Of a stretch of 64,000 nt of DNA, positions 33,751 through 44,005 are shown piece after piece (within the stretch, counting starts at the first letter, position 1; each line of letters begins with the position of its first letter). The stretch covers positions 744,001-808,000 of the forward strand of contig NZ_CP101655.1 of the NCBI RefSeq assembly GCF_028830055.1, in the 5' to 3' direction. Origin of the DNA: Pseudomonas serboccidentalis. GTDB lineage: Bacteria > Pseudomonadota > Gammaproteobacteria > Pseudomonadales > Pseudomonadaceae. Position numbers and translations under genes: made by a program. The notes beneath the pieces are model-generated. The model was given only the letters and a program-made list of their open reading frames with translations, searched no databases and was not told where the DNA came from.

Positions 33751-33845
33751 TCGGCATTTTCTGCTGACCCCTGCGCCCGCCAGAAAAACCTACTGAATTT
33801 CAGCCTCGGCTGAGTTGGCTATGTGCCTGACTACAGGTGGTATTC

Positions 33846-34712
33846 ATGTTTGTCCTTTCGAAAAAAACCGCGCTCGCGGCGACGTCCACGAGCCTGTTCG
33901 TTCTGTTGTGGAGCAGCGGGGCGATTTTCTCCAAATGGGGCCTGGCCCACGCTTCGCCCTTTGCCTTTCTGCTGATTCGCTTTGTGATCGCCCTCTGCGG
34001 GCTGTTGCTGTTGGCGCCATTGCTCAAATTGAAGCTGCCCAAGGGCGGCAGGCCGATGCTGTATGCGATCGCCACCGGCGTGGTGCTGTTGGGGGCTTAT
34101 CAGATTTTCTATCTGCTGGCGCTCAACACCCGAATCACCCCCGGCGTGATGGCGACCATCATGGGCGTGCAGCCGATCCTCACCGTGGTCTTGATGGAGC
34201 GTCAGCGCTCGGTGAGCCGGATGTTCGGTCTGACCCTGGGCCTGGCCGGTCTGGTCATGGTGGTTTATCAGGGGATCGGTCTGGCGGGGATGTCCTGGGC
34301 AGGCATGTTGTTTGGCCTGCTCGCGTTGGCGAGCATGACCCTCGGGTCGATCATGCAGAAACGCATCACCGAAAATCCCCTCGGCACGCTGCCGGTGCAA
34401 TACCTGGCCGGGCTGTTGTTGTGCGGGATCTTCGTGCCGTTTCAACCGTTCCACTTTGAACACAGCGCAGGTTTCATCGTGCCGGTGTTGTGGATGGGGC
34501 TGGTGGTGTCGGTGCTGGCGACGCTGTTGCTGTACCGCCTGATCGCCCGGGGCAATCTGGTGAATGTCACCAGCCTGTTCTATCTGGTGCCGGCGGTGAC
34601 GGCGGTGATGGACTATCTGATTTTCGGCAATCGTCTGGCGGCGTTGAGCGTGCTGGGGATGCTGTTGATCATTGTTGGTCTGGCGTTTGTGTTCCGTAAA
34701 TCTGCGGGATAA
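33846..34712 (+). CDS. EamA/DMT family transporter
   Basis: A 288-residue inner membrane carrier with ten hydrophobic helices in two EamA repeats. The first begins LFVLLWSSGAIFSKWGLAHA and the second near WAGMLFGLLALASMTLGSI. DMT members export amino acids, metabolites or drugs; the substrate is unknown. ATG 33846 has AGGTGG 5 nt upstream; the GTG three codons earlier falls in that site. It converges with another EamA gene. Confidence 0.85.
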   Translation: MFVLSKKTALAATSTSLFVLLWSSGAIFSKWGLAHASPFAFLLIRFVIALCGLLLLAPLLKLKLPKGGRPMLYAIATGVVLLGAYQIFYLLALNTRITPGVMATIMGVQPILTVVLMERQRSVSRMFGLTLGLAGLVMVVYQGIGLAGMSWAGMLFGLLALASMTLGSIMQKRITENPLGTLPVQYLAGLLLCGIFVPFQPFHFEHSAGFIVPVLWMGLVVSVLATLLLYRLIARGNLVNVTSLFYLVPAVTAVMDYLIFGNRLAALSVLGMLLIIVGLAFVFRKSAG

Positions 34713-34756
34713 CCGCAAGCCGGGCCAGGCATTTACGGTGTCTGGTCCGGCCTCTT

Positions 34757-34813
34757 CACGAGCAGGCTCGCTCCCTTCAAGTACCGGCATACAAGCGGGC
34801 TCGCTCGCGAATA
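34757..34813. repeat. Remnant of a family B palindromic repeat
   Basis: CACGAGCAGGCTCGCTCCCT (half of a family B arm) is followed by GCGGGCTCGCTCGCGAAT, a damaged second half in the same orientation. It lies between two convergent transporter genes. Confidence 0.6.
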
Positions 34814-34835
34814 CGGCCTTATTAACGCCGCAAAA

Positions 34836-35744
34836 TCATCGAACGGCCGCGGCAGAAGGCTTCACCACCGCAGGCTTCAACACCAGCCACAACGCCAGCG
34901 CAATCAACACCCCGCCATACAGATGCGCCATCGACAACGGCTCATCCAGCAGCAACGCGCCCCACAGCACGCCGAATGCCGGGATCAAGAATGTCACGGT
35001 CATCGATTTGACCGGGCCGATGGAGCTGAGCAGGCGGAAATAGATGATGTAGGCGAACGCTGTGCAGCCCAGACCCAGGCCCAGCAGCGACAGCCAGACA
35101 TTCCATCCGCCCCAGCTTGCCGGTGGAGCGGTGATCACGCTGTAGCCGAACAGTGGCAAGAGAAACAGCGAGGCGCCGAGCATGCTGCCCACGGCCGAGA
35201 GGCGACTGTCGAGCCCACCGCTGTGATCCAGCCAGCGTCGCGTGAGAAATCCGGCGAAACCATAGCAAGTGGTAGCGAGCAGGCAGGCGAGGGCGCCCAT
35301 CAGCAATTGCAGATCGAAGGCCACCGGCCCAGCGCGCGTCAGCACACCGACACCGAGCAAGCCGAGAAACACCCCCGTCAGTTTGGCGACCGTGAGTTTT
35401 TCACTGAAAAACAGCCCGCCAATCAATACGCCCATCAACGGTGTGGTGGCATTGAAGATCGCCGAGTAACCGGCCGGCAACACTTGCGCCGCGACTGAAT
35501 ACAGCGTCGCCGGAATCCCCGAGTTGATCACGCCCAGCAGCATCACGGTTTTCAGTTTGCCCTTGAAATCCCAGCTGATGCGCATCAACCCGAGAATCAC
35601 CAGCAGCCCGACGGCAGCAATCGACACCCGAAAGAACGCGGTCGGAATGGTGCCGATCACCGGCGCAATAATGCGCATGAACAGGAAACTTGCGCCCCAG
35701 ATGGCTGCCAGCGACAGCATGCGGAAAATATCGACAGCGCTCAC
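34836..35744 (-). CDS. EamA/DMT family transporter
   Basis: A 302-residue carrier with ten hydrophobic helices. The opening AVDIFRMLSLAAIWGASFLFMR is typical of RhaT/EamA carriers. The start is GTG 35744, with AGGAG 7 nt upstream; a much longer frame extends back across the aceK side but has no better start. The substrate is unknown. It converges with the first EamA gene and diverges from aceK, whose start is 219 nt away. Confidence 0.85.
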   Translation of the reverse strand: MSAVDIFRMLSLAAIWGASFLFMRIIAPVIGTIPTAFFRVSIAAVGLLVILGLMRISWDFKGKLKTVMLLGVINSGIPATLYSVAAQVLPAGYSAIFNATTPLMGVLIGGLFFSEKLTVAKLTGVFLGLLGVGVLTRAGPVAFDLQLLMGALACLLATTCYGFAGFLTRRWLDHSGGLDSRLSAVGSMLGASLFLLPLFGYSVITAPPASWGGWNVWLSLLGLGLGCTAFAYIIYFRLLSSIGPVKSMTVTFLIPAFGVLWGALLLDEPLSMAHLYGGVLIALALWLVLKPAVVKPSAAAVR

Positions 35745-35962
35745 GATGGCACTCCTTCCTTGATCGGGTCGAGAGTGTTGCCGAGCCTCCGGACGATGGC
35801 AACCGCTAATCGGGCATTTAAGTGCGCAAACTGCTCTGCACAGGAAAAACTCCAGCGCCGGACGCCTGCGCTTGGTTTTTGGCAGAAATTGCACTTCACC
35901 TGCGCCCGGTTCCGTGGCTAAGCTCTGGCACAGATTTCCACTTGCACGCCGAGGTCTCATCT

Positions 35963-37684
35963 ATGCCGCAGCAATGGCCCGCCACCGACATCGCCCGCAT
36001 GATCCTCGATGGCTTTGACGATTACCGTGAGCACTTTCGGCAGATCACTGACGGCGCGCGCGAGCGCTTCGAGCAGGCGCGCTGGCAGGAGACGCAGACC
36101 GCATCGGCCGCGCGGATCAATCTCTACGAGGAAAAGGTCGGCGAAACCATCGCCCGGCTGCGCGAGCAGTTCGACGACGAGACGCTGATGAATGTCAGCA
36201 GTTGGCCGTTGGTGAAAAGCGCCTACATCAGCGTGATCGACCTGCGCTTTGACGATGAACTGTCCGAGACCTGGTACAACTCGATCTTCTGCGGGCTGTT
36301 CAGCCATGACCTGATCAGCGACGGCTGCATGTTCATCCACACCACCCGGCCCAGCCTGCGCCGCGCCCGGGCTGCGCAAACCCGAACCTACAAACCGCAA
36401 GGCCAGCTGTCGTCGATGCTCGCCAGCATCTTTGCCGATTACCGCTTCAGCGAGGATTACGCCGACCTGCCCGGCGACCTGCAACGCCTCGAGGCGCAAC
36501 TGCGCGAGAACCTGCCGGACTGGGTGTGCAAGGACCCGGAACTGAGCGTCGAGCTGTTTTCCTCGGTGCTGTACCGCAACAAAGGCGCGTACCTGGTCGG
36601 GCGCATCTACACTCGCGACGAGCAGTGGCCGCTGGTGATTCCACTGTTGCACCGCGAGGGTCGCGGGATTCAGATCGATGCGCTGATCACCGACGAAGCC
36701 GATGTGTCGATCATCTTCTCCTTCACCCGTTCGTATTTCATGGTCGATGTGCCGGTGCCGGCGGAATTCATCGGGTTCCTGCGGCGTATCCTGCCGGGCA
36801 AGCACATCGCCGAGCTGTACACCTCGATCGGTTTCTACAAGCACGGCAAATCCGAGTTCTACCGTGCGCTGATCAATCACCTGGCCAACACCGACGACCA
36901 GTTCATCATGGCCCCGGGCGTGCGTGGCATGGTCATGAGCGTGTTCACCCTGCCGGGTTTCAATACCGTGTTCAAGATCATCAAGGACCGCTTCTCGCCG
37001 TCGAAAAACGTCGACCGGGCGACGGTGATCGAGAAGTATCGGCTGGTGAAAAGCGTCGACCGGGTCGGGCGCATGGCCGATACCCAGGAGTTCGCCGATT
37101 TCCGTTTTCCGCTGAGCAAGTTCGATCCGGCGTGCCTTGAAGAACTGCTGGAAGTGGCGCCGTCCACGGTCTCGGTCGAAGGTGACACGGTGCTGATCCG
37201 CCACTGCTGGACCGAGCGCCGGATGACCCCGCTCAACCTCTACCTGGAAAACGCCAATGACGCGCAGGTGCGCGAGGCGCTGGAGGATTATGGGCTGGCG
37301 ATCAAGCAGCTGGCGGCGGCCAACATCTTTCCCGGCGACATGTTGCTGAAGAATTTCGGTGTCACCCGACACGGGCGGGTGGTGTTCTACGACTATGACG
37401 AAATCTGTTTCCTGACCGAAGCCAACTTCCGCCACATCCCCGCGCCGCGTACCCCCGAGGACGAAATGGCTTCCGAGCCGTGGTATTCGATCGGGCCGCT
37501 GGATGTGTTCCCGGAAGAGTTTCCACCGTTCCTGTTCGCCGATGCCGGGCAGCGCAAGCTGTTCGATCAACTGCATGGCGAGCTGTACAACGCCGATTAC
37601 TGGAAGGGTTTGCAGGAGGCGATTCGGGCGGGGAAGGTCATCGACGTGTTCCCGTATCGGCGCAAGGGCCTCGATAACGAATAA
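35963..37684 (+). CDS. aceK: Isocitrate dehydrogenase kinase/phosphatase
   Basis: A 573-residue bifunctional enzyme that phosphorylates isocitrate dehydrogenase to send carbon through the glyoxylate shunt, and removes the phosphate again. AceK is recognised from [20 protein letters not shown] and the kinase core around [20 protein letters not shown] (~residues 320-345) and [19 protein letters not shown] (~467-485), which carries the DFG-like metal site (YDYDE). ATG 35963 is chosen; the frame is open upstream without a ribosome site. It stands alone, not next to aceA or aceB. Confidence 0.95.
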   Translation: MPQQWPATDIARMILDGFDDYREHFRQITDGARERFEQARWQETQTASAARINLYEEKVGETIARLREQFDDETLMNVSSWPLVKSAYISVIDLRFDDELSETWYNSIFCGLFSHDLISDGCMFIHTTRPSLRRARAAQTRTYKPQGQLSSMLASIFADYRFSEDYADLPGDLQRLEAQLRENLPDWVCKDPELSVELFSSVLYRNKGAYLVGRIYTRDEQWPLVIPLLHREGRGIQIDALITDEADVSIIFSFTRSYFMVDVPVPAEFIGFLRRILPGKHIAELYTSIGFYKHGKSEFYRALINHLANTDDQFIMAPGVRGMVMSVFTLPGFNTVFKIIKDRFSPSKNVDRATVIEKYRLVKSVDRVGRMADTQEFADFRFPLSKFDPACLEELLEVAPSTVSVEGDTVLIRHCWTERRMTPLNLYLENANDAQVREALEDYGLAIKQLAAANIFPGDMLLKNFGVTRHGRVVFYDYDEICFLTEANFRHIPAPRTPEDEMASEPWYSIGPLDVFPEEFPPFLFADAGQRKLFDQLHGELYNADYWKGLQEAIRAGKVIDVFPYRRKGLDNE

Positions 37685-37700
37685 CCCCAGAGTGAACAAC

Positions 37701-37833
37701 TGTGGCGAGGGGGCTTGCCCCCGTTGGGTCGCAAAGCGACCCCAAAACCATCCACCCGAGCTGTTTCATATAAACCGCGATGACTGGATTACGACTGCTT
37801 CGCAGCCGAACGGGGGCAAGCCCCCTCGCCACA
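37701..37833. repeat. Palindromic intergenic repeat, family C
   Basis: TGTGGCGAGGGGGCTTGCCC...GGGGCAAGCCCCCTCGCCACA forms the outer inverted repeat. Inside lie a smaller hairpin (GGGTCGC-AAA-GCGACCC) and a CTGCTTCGCAGC palindrome. Its end resembles the REP arms best known from P. fluorescens. It lies between aceK and hrpA, both on the plus strand; it is the only family C copy in the window. Confidence 0.88.
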
Positions 37834-37916
37834 AAAGCACCTCGCAGTCGTGTTCGGTGACGTAAATCTGCGACAATCGGCCCCCTGCATAAACAGACGA
37901 CCGAATTGCGTACCCG

Positions 37917-40900
37917 ATGACCGACGAATCGCCCTCCATCGACAAACTGCTGAAAAACCTCGATCACGCCATGCTTGCCGACCGTCACCGGCTGCGGCGG
38001 CAGTTGCTTGAGCTGCGCAAGAAACCCGACGAGGCCAAGCTGGCCCAGTGGGTAGCGCGCATGCAGGCATCCTGTGATCAGGTGCTGGCGCGCAAGGCCA
38101 GCCTGCCGGTGATTCGTTACGACGACAGCCTGCCGATCGCCGCCAAGCGCGATGAAATCAAGGCTGCGCTCGAGAAGCATCAGGTGCTGATCATCGCTGG
38201 CGAAACCGGTTCGGGTAAAACCACCCAGTTGCCGAAAATCTGTCTGGAAATCGGTCGCGGCCAGCACGGTCTGATTGGCCACACGCAGCCGCGCCGAATC
38301 GCTGCGCGCAGCGTCGCCAGCCGGGTTGCCGAAGAACTCGGTACGCCGCTCGGTTCGCTGGTCGGCTATCAGGTGCGCTTCGAAGATCAGAGCGATGCCA
38401 ACACCCTGATCAAACTGATGACCGACGGCATCCTGCTGGCGGAAACCCAGAACGACCGCTACCTCGAACGCTACGACACGATCATCGTCGACGAAGCCCA
38501 CGAACGCAGCCTCAACATCGACTTCCTGCTCGGTTATTTGAAAACCCTGCTGCCGCGTCGTCCGGACCTGAAAGTCATCATCACCTCGGCGACCATCGAT
38601 CTGGAACGCTTCTCCAAACATTTCGACGATGCGCCGATTGTCGAAGTGTCCGGCCGGACCTTCCCGGTGGACACCTGGTATCGCCCGCTGACGCTTGAGC
38701 AGGACGAAGAGGGTAACCGCGTCGAGGACGACTTGACCGTGGATCAGGCGATCCTCGCCACCCTCGACGAAATCGCCGCCTACGAGCGCAGCGAACGCCG
38801 CAGCCCTGGCGATGTGCTGGTGTTCCTGCCCGGCGAGCGCGAGATTCGCGACGCCGCCGACATGTTGCGCAAGGCGCAACTCAAACACACCGAAATCCTG
38901 CCGCTGTACGCGCGCCTGTCGCCGGCCGAACAGCAGCGGATTTTCCAGTCGCACCCGGGCCGGCGTGTGGTGCTGGCGACCAACGTCGCCGAGACCTCGT
39001 TGACCGTGCCGGGCATCCGTTACGTGATCGACAGCGGCACCGCGCGCATCAGCCGTTACAGCTACCGCGCCAAGGTCCAGCGTCTGCCGATCGAGGCGAT
39101 TTCCCAGGCCAGCGCCAATCAGCGTAAAGGTCGTTGCGGCCGGGTCGAGCCGGGCATTTGTGTGCGCTTGTACAGCGAGGAGGATTTCCTCGGTCGCCCG
39201 GAATTCACCGATCCGGAGATTCTGCGCACCAACCTTGCCGCCGTTATTTTGCAGATGCTGCACCTGCGCCTCGGCGAGATCACTGCGTTCCCGTTCATCG
39301 AGCCGCCGGATGGCAAGGCGATCAGCGACGGTTTCAACCTGCTGCAAGAACTCTCGGCGGTGGATCGCAACAGCCAGTTGACCCCGCTGGGCCGGCAGTT
39401 GGCGCGCCTGCCGGTCGACCCGCGGATGGGCCGCATGCTGCTTGAAGCGGCGAAACTCGGCAGCTTGCAGGAAGTGCTGATCGTCGCCAGTGCGATGTCG
39501 ATTCAGGACCCGCGCGAGCGTCCGCCGGAGCGTCAGCAAGCGGCGGATCAGGCCCACGCGCAATGGAAGGACAGCGATTCGGACTTTGCCGGGCTGGTCA
39601 ATCTGTGGCGTGGCTTTGAAGAGCAGCGCCAGGCGCTGACCGCCAGCCCGTTGCGCAACTGGTGTCGCAAGAACTTCCTGAATTATCTGCGCCTGCGTGA
39701 ATGGCGCGATTCCCACCGCCAGTTGAGCCTGATCTGCCGCGACATGCAGTTGAGCCTGAACAAAGAACCGGCGGATTACCCGAAATTGCACAAAGCGGTG
39801 CTGGTCGGCCTGCTCAGCCAGATCGGCCAGAAAACCGAGGATGGCGATTACCTCGGCGCCCGTCAGCGACGTTTCTGGATTCACCCGTCGTCGGGGATCG
39901 GCAAGAAGCGTCCGCAATGGCTGATGACCGCCGAGCTGGTGGAAACCACCAAGCTCTATGCGCGCATGGTCGCCAAGATCGATGCCGACTGGATCGAGCC
40001 GCTGGCCGGGCACCTGATCAAGAAGAACCACTTCGAACCGCACTGGGAGAAGAAGCGTGGCCAGGTCGTGGCCTACGAGCAGATCACTCTGTTCGGGCTG
40101 ATCGTGGTCGGCCGCCGCCCGGTGCATTACGGTCCGGTGGATCCGGTGGTCTCCCGCGAGCTGTTCATCCGCGAAGGCCTGGTGCGTGGCGAGATTCAGT
40201 CGAAAGCCAAGTGCCTGACGGCCAACCAACAGTTGCTCGAACAACTCGACGAACTGGAAGCCAAGGCCCGTCGCCGCGACATTCTCGCCGACGAAGAAAC
40301 CCTCTACGCGTTCTACGATGCGCGCTTGCCGGCGGAGATTCACCAGACCGCGACCTTCGACAGCTGGTACCGGGTCAACAGCCAGAAGAACCCGCAACTG
40401 CTGATCATGCGCGAGGAAGACGTGCTGGCCCGCGAGGCCAGTGAAGTCACCGCGCGGGACTACCCGGACACGCTGCACATCGGCGATCTGGAACTGGCGC
40501 TCAGTTACCACTTTGAACCCAATCACCCGCGCGACGGCGTGACCCTGCGCGTGCCGGCACCGCTGCTGCCGATGCTGCCGCCGGAGCGCCTCGAATGGCT
40601 GGTGCCGGGGCTGATCGAGGTCAAGTGCATTGCTCTGGTGCGCAACCTGCCAAAAGCCTTGCGCAAGAACTTCGTGCCGGTGCCGGACTTCATCAAGGCG
40701 GCGTTGCAGCGCATGACGTTCGCTGAAGGTTCGTTGCCGCAGGCACTCGGTCGCGAGCTGTTGCGCATGACCGGCGCGCGGGTCAGCGATGAAGCATGGG
40801 CGGAAGCGGCGCAGCAGGTCGAAGGGCATCTGCGGATGAACCTGGAAATCGTCGATGGCCAGGGCAAGTTCCTCGGCGAAGGACGTGATCTGGCCGAACT

Positions 40901-41828
40901 GACTGCACGCTTCGCTGAGGCTAGTCAGGCTGCGTTGGCGGTGCCGCAAAGTGCGAAAAGTCAGCAACCGGTGGAGGCCAAGGTCTTCGCTCCGGTGGCG
41001 GAAAAGACTCAACAGAAGATCGCCGGGCTGTCGATGACGGTGTATCCGGCGCTGGTGGAGGAGGGCGGTACGGTCAAGGAGGGGCGTTTCTCAACCCCGG
41101 CCGAAGCCGAATTCCAGCATCGCCGCGCCTTGCAACGGCTGCTGATGCAGCAACTGGCCGAACCGGCGAAGTTCCTGCGCGGCAAATTGCCAGGGCAGAC
41201 AGAATTGGGCCTGCTCTACCGCGAGCTGGGTCGGGTCGATGCACTGGTCGAAGACATTCTGCTGGCCAGCCTCGACAGCTGCATTCTGGAAGGCGAAGAG
41301 CCGTTGCCCCGTGACGGCGCCGGGCTGGCAGCCTTGGCCGAGCGCAAACGCGGCAACTGGACCGAACACGCCGAGCGTGTGGCACGGCTGACGCTGGAGA
41401 TCCTCAAGCTGTGGCACGGTCTGCAAAAGCGCTTCAAGGGCAAGATCGATCTGGCCCAGGCCGTGGCGCTGAATGACATCAAGCAACAAATCAACAATCT
41501 GGTTTATCCGGGTTTTGTCCGGGAAACGCCGATGCAATGGCTCAAAGAGCTGCCGCGTTATCTGAAGGCGGTCGAGCAGCGTTTCGAGAAACTGGGCGCG
41601 CAGGTGCAGAAGGACCGGGTCTGGAGCGGCGAACTGGCCGGCCTCTGGAGCCAATACCAGACCCGCGCTGCCAAACATGCCCAGGAAGGTAAGCGCGATC
41701 CGCAGCTTGAGCTGTACCGCTGGTGGCTGGAGGAATACCGGGTGTCGCTGTTCGCCCAGCAGTTGGGGACGAAAGCGCCGATCTCGGACAAACGCTTGAA
41801 CAAGCAGTGGACCCAGGTTGAACCCTGA
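37917..41828 (+). CDS. hrpA: ATP-dependent RNA helicase HrpA
   Basis: A 1303-residue DEAH-box helicase. Walker A is GETGSGKTTQLPK (~residues 95-107), the DEAH box is VDEAHERSLNIDF, motif III is ITSATIDLERFSKHF, motif V is VLATNVAETSLTVPGIRYVI and motif VI is QRKGRCGRVEPG. The HA2/OB and HrpA-specific C-terminal domains fill the rest. HrpA acts on mRNA and stalled ribosomes. The length is normal for Pseudomonas HrpA. No ribosome site is obvious before ATG 37917. Confidence 0.95.
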   Translation: MTDESPSIDKLLKNLDHAMLADRHRLRRQLLELRKKPDEAKLAQWVARMQASCDQVLARKASLPVIRYDDSLPIAAKRDEIKAALEKHQVLIIAGETGSGKTTQLPKICLEIGRGQHGLIGHTQPRRIAARSVASRVAEELGTPLGSLVGYQVRFEDQSDANTLIKLMTDGILLAETQNDRYLERYDTIIVDEAHERSLNIDFLLGYLKTLLPRRPDLKVIITSATIDLERFSKHFDDAPIVEVSGRTFPVDTWYRPLTLEQDEEGNRVEDDLTVDQAILATLDEIAAYERSERRSPGDVLVFLPGEREIRDAADMLRKAQLKHTEILPLYARLSPAEQQRIFQSHPGRRVVLATNVAETSLTVPGIRYVIDSGTARISRYSYRAKVQRLPIEAISQASANQRKGRCGRVEPGICVRLYSEEDFLGRPEFTDPEILRTNLAAVILQMLHLRLGEITAFPFIEPPDGKAISDGFNLLQELSAVDRNSQLTPLGRQLARLPVDPRMGRMLLEAAKLGSLQEVLIVASAMSIQDPRERPPERQQAADQAHAQWKDSDSDFAGLVNLWRGFEEQRQALTASPLRNWCRKNFLNYLRLREWRDSHRQLSLICRDMQLSLNKEPADYPKLHKAVLVGLLSQIGQKTEDGDYLGARQRRFWIHPSSGIGKKRPQWLMTAELVETTKLYARMVAKIDADWIEPLAGHLIKKNHFEPHWEKKRGQVVAYEQITLFGLIVVGRRPVHYGPVDPVVSRELFIREGLVRGEIQSKAKCLTANQQLLEQLDELEAKARRRDILADEETLYAFYDARLPAEIHQTATFDSWYRVNSQKNPQLLIMREEDVLAREASEVTARDYPDTLHIGDLELALSYHFEPNHPRDGVTLRVPAPLLPMLPPERLEWLVPGLIEVKCIALVRNLPKALRKNFVPVPDFIKAALQRMTFAEGSLPQALGRELLRMTGARVSDEAWAEAAQQVEGHLRMNLEIVDGQGKFLGEGRDLAELTARFAEASQAALAVPQSAKSQQPVEAKVFAPVAEKTQQKIAGLSMTVYPALVEEGGTVKEGRFSTPAEAEFQHRRALQRLLMQQLAEPAKFLRGKLPGQTELGLLYRELGRVDALVEDILLASLDSCILEGEEPLPRDGAGLAALAERKRGNWTEHAERVARLTLEILKLWHGLQKRFKGKIDLAQAVALNDIKQQINNLVYPGFVRETPMQWLKELPRYLKAVEQRFEKLGAQVQKDRVWSGELAGLWSQYQTRAAKHAQEGKRDPQLELYRWWLEEYRVSLFAQQLGTKAPISDKRLNKQWTQVEP

Positions 41829-41850
41829 TCCCACAACTTGCAACGATCCT

Positions 41851-41937
41851 GTAGGAGCTGCCGCAGGCTGTGATCTTTTGATCTTGATCTTTTACAAAGC
41901 AAAATCAAAAGATCGCAGCCTGCGGCAGCTCCTACAG
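41851..41937. repeat. Palindromic repeat family A
   Basis: TGTAGGAGCTGCCGCAGGCT...GCCTGCGGCAGCTCCTACA with an AT-rich loop; the left arm has one change (TGTGATC for TGCGATC). It lies 22 nt past hrpA. The 211 nt that follow (41938-42148) hold the FabH-like gene's leader and no other feature I can name. Confidence 0.9.
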
Positions 41938-42148
41938 GGGGGCGTTTAGTGGGAGAAGGCGCCAAAAGCCAAGGTTTATGGCAAACTTCGCGACCATAAA
42001 CCCCGGTTTCGCGACCCAGAGCCCTCGGCCGTGTCGCGCGACGGAATAAAGCGATGCCAGGTTTGCGTCCCCCGGATGGGAATAGACCCTTTGTGTGTTG
42101 GTACGTCGGTGCCAGCGCTTTCTGCCTGAACAGATTAGAGAAACGACC

Positions 42149-43270
42149 ATGCATAACGTCGTCATCAGTGGCACCGGCCTGTACACCCCGGCCAACAGCA
42201 TCTCCAACGAAGAGCTGGTGCAGTCTTTCAATACCTACGTCGCGCAGTTCAACGCCGACAACGCCGAAGCCATCGCCAGCGGTGAAGTGCAGGCGCTGAC
42301 CGAATCCAGCGCTGCGTTCATCGAGAAGGCCTCGGGCATCAAGAGCCGCTTTGTCATGGACAAGGATGGCATCCTCGACCCGCAACGCATGGCCCCGCGT
42401 CTGCCGGAGCGTTCCAATGACGAATGGTCGGTGCTCTGCCAGATGGCTATCGGCGCCGCCGAACAGGCCCTGCAACGTGCCGGCAAAACCGCCGCCGACA
42501 TCGACGGCGTGATCGTCGCTTGCTCCAACCTGCAGCGCGCCTACCCGGCCATCGCCATTGAAGTCCAGGAAGCGCTGGGCATTCAGGGTTTCGGTTTCGA
42601 CATGAACGTGGCCTGCTCCTCGGCGACCTTCGGCATTCAGGCCGCGGCCAACAGCGTGCAACTGGGCCAGGCCCGGGCGATCCTGATGGTCAACCCGGAG
42701 GTCTGCACCGGTCACCTGAACTTCCGCGACCGTGACAGCCACTTCATCTTCGGTGACGCCGCCACGGCCGTGATCATCGAGCGCGCCGATCTGGCAACTT
42801 CCAAGTATCAGTTCGACGTGGTCAGCACCAAACTGCTGACCAAGTTCTCCAACAATATCCGCAACAACTTCGGCTTCCTCAACCGCGCTGCGGAAGAGGG
42901 CATCGGTGCCCGCGACAAACTGTTCGTGCAGGAAGGCCGCAAGGTGTTCAAGGACGTCTGCCCGATGGTCGCCGAGCTGATCGGTGAGCACCTGGAAGAG
43001 AACAAACTCAACGTCGGCGACGTCAAGCGCTTCTGGCTGCACCAGGCCAACCTGAGCATGAATCACCTGATCGTGCGCAAGCTGCTGGGGCGCGAAGCCA
43101 CCGAAGAAGAGGCGCCGGTGATTCTCGACACCTACGCCAACACCAGCTCCGCAGGTTCCGTGATTGCTTTCCACAAACATCAGGATGATCTGGCCGCCGG
43201 TTCGCTGGCCGTGCTGAGCTCGTTCGGCGCCGGTTACTCGATCGGCAGCGTGATTCTGCGCAAGCGCTGA
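42149..43270 (+). CDS. Beta-ketoacyl-ACP synthase III (FabH-like)
   Basis: A 373-residue thiolase-fold condensing enzyme, longer than E. coli FabH (317). The catalytic triad is visible: Cys in NVACSSATFG (~residue 153), His in WLHQANLSMN and Asn in TYANTSSAGS. These enzymes join an acyl-CoA starter to malonyl-ACP. An extended N-terminal part (~residues 20-75) suggests a variant with a different starter. ATG 42149 follows the in-frame codons GAGAAACGACC. It is monocistronic between two repeats. Confidence 0.88.
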   Translation: MHNVVISGTGLYTPANSISNEELVQSFNTYVAQFNADNAEAIASGEVQALTESSAAFIEKASGIKSRFVMDKDGILDPQRMAPRLPERSNDEWSVLCQMAIGAAEQALQRAGKTAADIDGVIVACSNLQRAYPAIAIEVQEALGIQGFGFDMNVACSSATFGIQAAANSVQLGQARAILMVNPEVCTGHLNFRDRDSHFIFGDAATAVIIERADLATSKYQFDVVSTKLLTKFSNNIRNNFGFLNRAAEEGIGARDKLFVQEGRKVFKDVCPMVAELIGEHLEENKLNVGDVKRFWLHQANLSMNHLIVRKLLGREATEEEAPVILDTYANTSSAGSVIAFHKHQDDLAAGSLAVLSSFGAGYSIGSVILRKR

Positions 43271-43279
43271 GTCCACTTT

Positions 43280-43363
43280 AAAAAGATCGCAGCCTGCGGC
43301 AGCTCCTACACGGTCGGTATGAAATCCGTTCTTGTAGGAGTTGCCGCAGGCTGCGATCTTTTG
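43280..43363. repeat. Palindromic repeat family A
   Basis: AAAAGATCGCAGCCTGCGGC...GCCGCAGGCTGCGATCTTTT with the GCCTGCGGC sub-version in both arms. It lies between the FabH-like gene and the sigma factor gene, 28 nt before the latter's ATG. Confidence 0.9.
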
Positions 43364-43390
43364 CTTACAACGTTTGGCAAAGAGGCGCCA

Positions 43391-44005
43391 ATGGCCGCAA
43401 CGGACGACACCCAACTGCTCGAACGCCTGTTGGCGGGAGAGCAAAAAGCTTTCAAGGAACTGGTCAGCACCTACCAGAGCGCCATGCGCGCCGTGGCGTA
43501 TGCCATTGTCGGCCAGCGCCATGTCGAAGAAGTGGTGCAGGACGCCTGGCTGTCGGTGGTGCGCCATATCGGCGGCTTCGAGGGCCGTTCCAGTCTCAAG
43601 ACCTGGCTGCTGACGATCACTGCCAACTCGGCCAAGAGCCGCTACAAGCAGAATCGCCGCGAAGTGTTGATGGATGACCTGCCATCGCCCCACGGCACCA
43701 TCGATGACGAGCGTTTTTCCCCCGGTGACGGTCATTGGCTGGTGGCGCCGTTTGCCTGGCATCAGGACACGCCGGAAGCCTTGCTGACCGAAAGCGAGTT
43801 GCGTGACTGCCTGGAACACACCCTGCTTGGTTTGTCGGAGCTGCAAAGCAGCGTTCTGCTGCTGCGCGAGCGTCAGGGCCTGGAACTGGAAGAGATCTGT
43901 AATCTTCTGGAGATCTCGCTCTCCAATGTGCGTGTGCTGCTGCATCGGGCGCGGCTGAAAGTCTTCGCCACGGTGGAGCATTTTGAGGAGACCGGCGAAT
44001 GCTGA
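43391..44005 (+). CDS. ECF-type RNA polymerase sigma factor
   Basis: A 204-residue ECF sigma factor. Region 2 spans ~residues 15-80 (LERLLAGEQKAFKELVSTYQ; VQDAWLSVVRHIGGFEGRSSL) and region 4 spans ~140-195 (LSELQSSVLLLRERQGLELEEICNLLEIS). An insert of ~50 residues between them is longer than in minimal ECF factors. It overlaps the zinc-finger anti-sigma gene by 7 nt, so the two are a sigma/anti-sigma pair. It is not RpoE, since no MucABCD genes follow. ATG 43391 has AGAGGCG just upstream. Confidence 0.88.
   Translation: MAATDDTQLLERLLAGEQKAFKELVSTYQSAMRAVAYAIVGQRHVEEVVQDAWLSVVRHIGGFEGRSSLKTWLLTITANSAKSRYKQNRREVLMDDLPSPHGTIDDERFSPGDGHWLVAPFAWHQDTPEALLTESELRDCLEHTLLGLSELQSSVLLLRERQGLELEEICNLLEISLSNVRVLLHRARLKVFATVEHFEETGEC

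Larger units (their letters stand above)
33396..33845. other. 450-bp region between the GNAT-like gene and an EamA transporter gene
   Basis: The GNAT-like gene's promoter should lie in the first ~80 bases, but I see no clear -35/-10 pair there. On the plus strand a sigma70-like promoter sits at 33500-33529, followed by a possible 70-codon ORF. The last ~95 bases are the leader of the transporter, with AGGTGG as its ribosome site. No RNA gene or repeat is visible. Confidence 0.5.

Noticed and set aside
37638..41012. A 1124-codon open frame on the minus strand opposite aceK and hrpA
   Set aside because: It is antisense to two well-matched genes and has the His/Arg/Gln-rich composition expected of a shadow frame in GC-rich DNA; no domain is recognisable.
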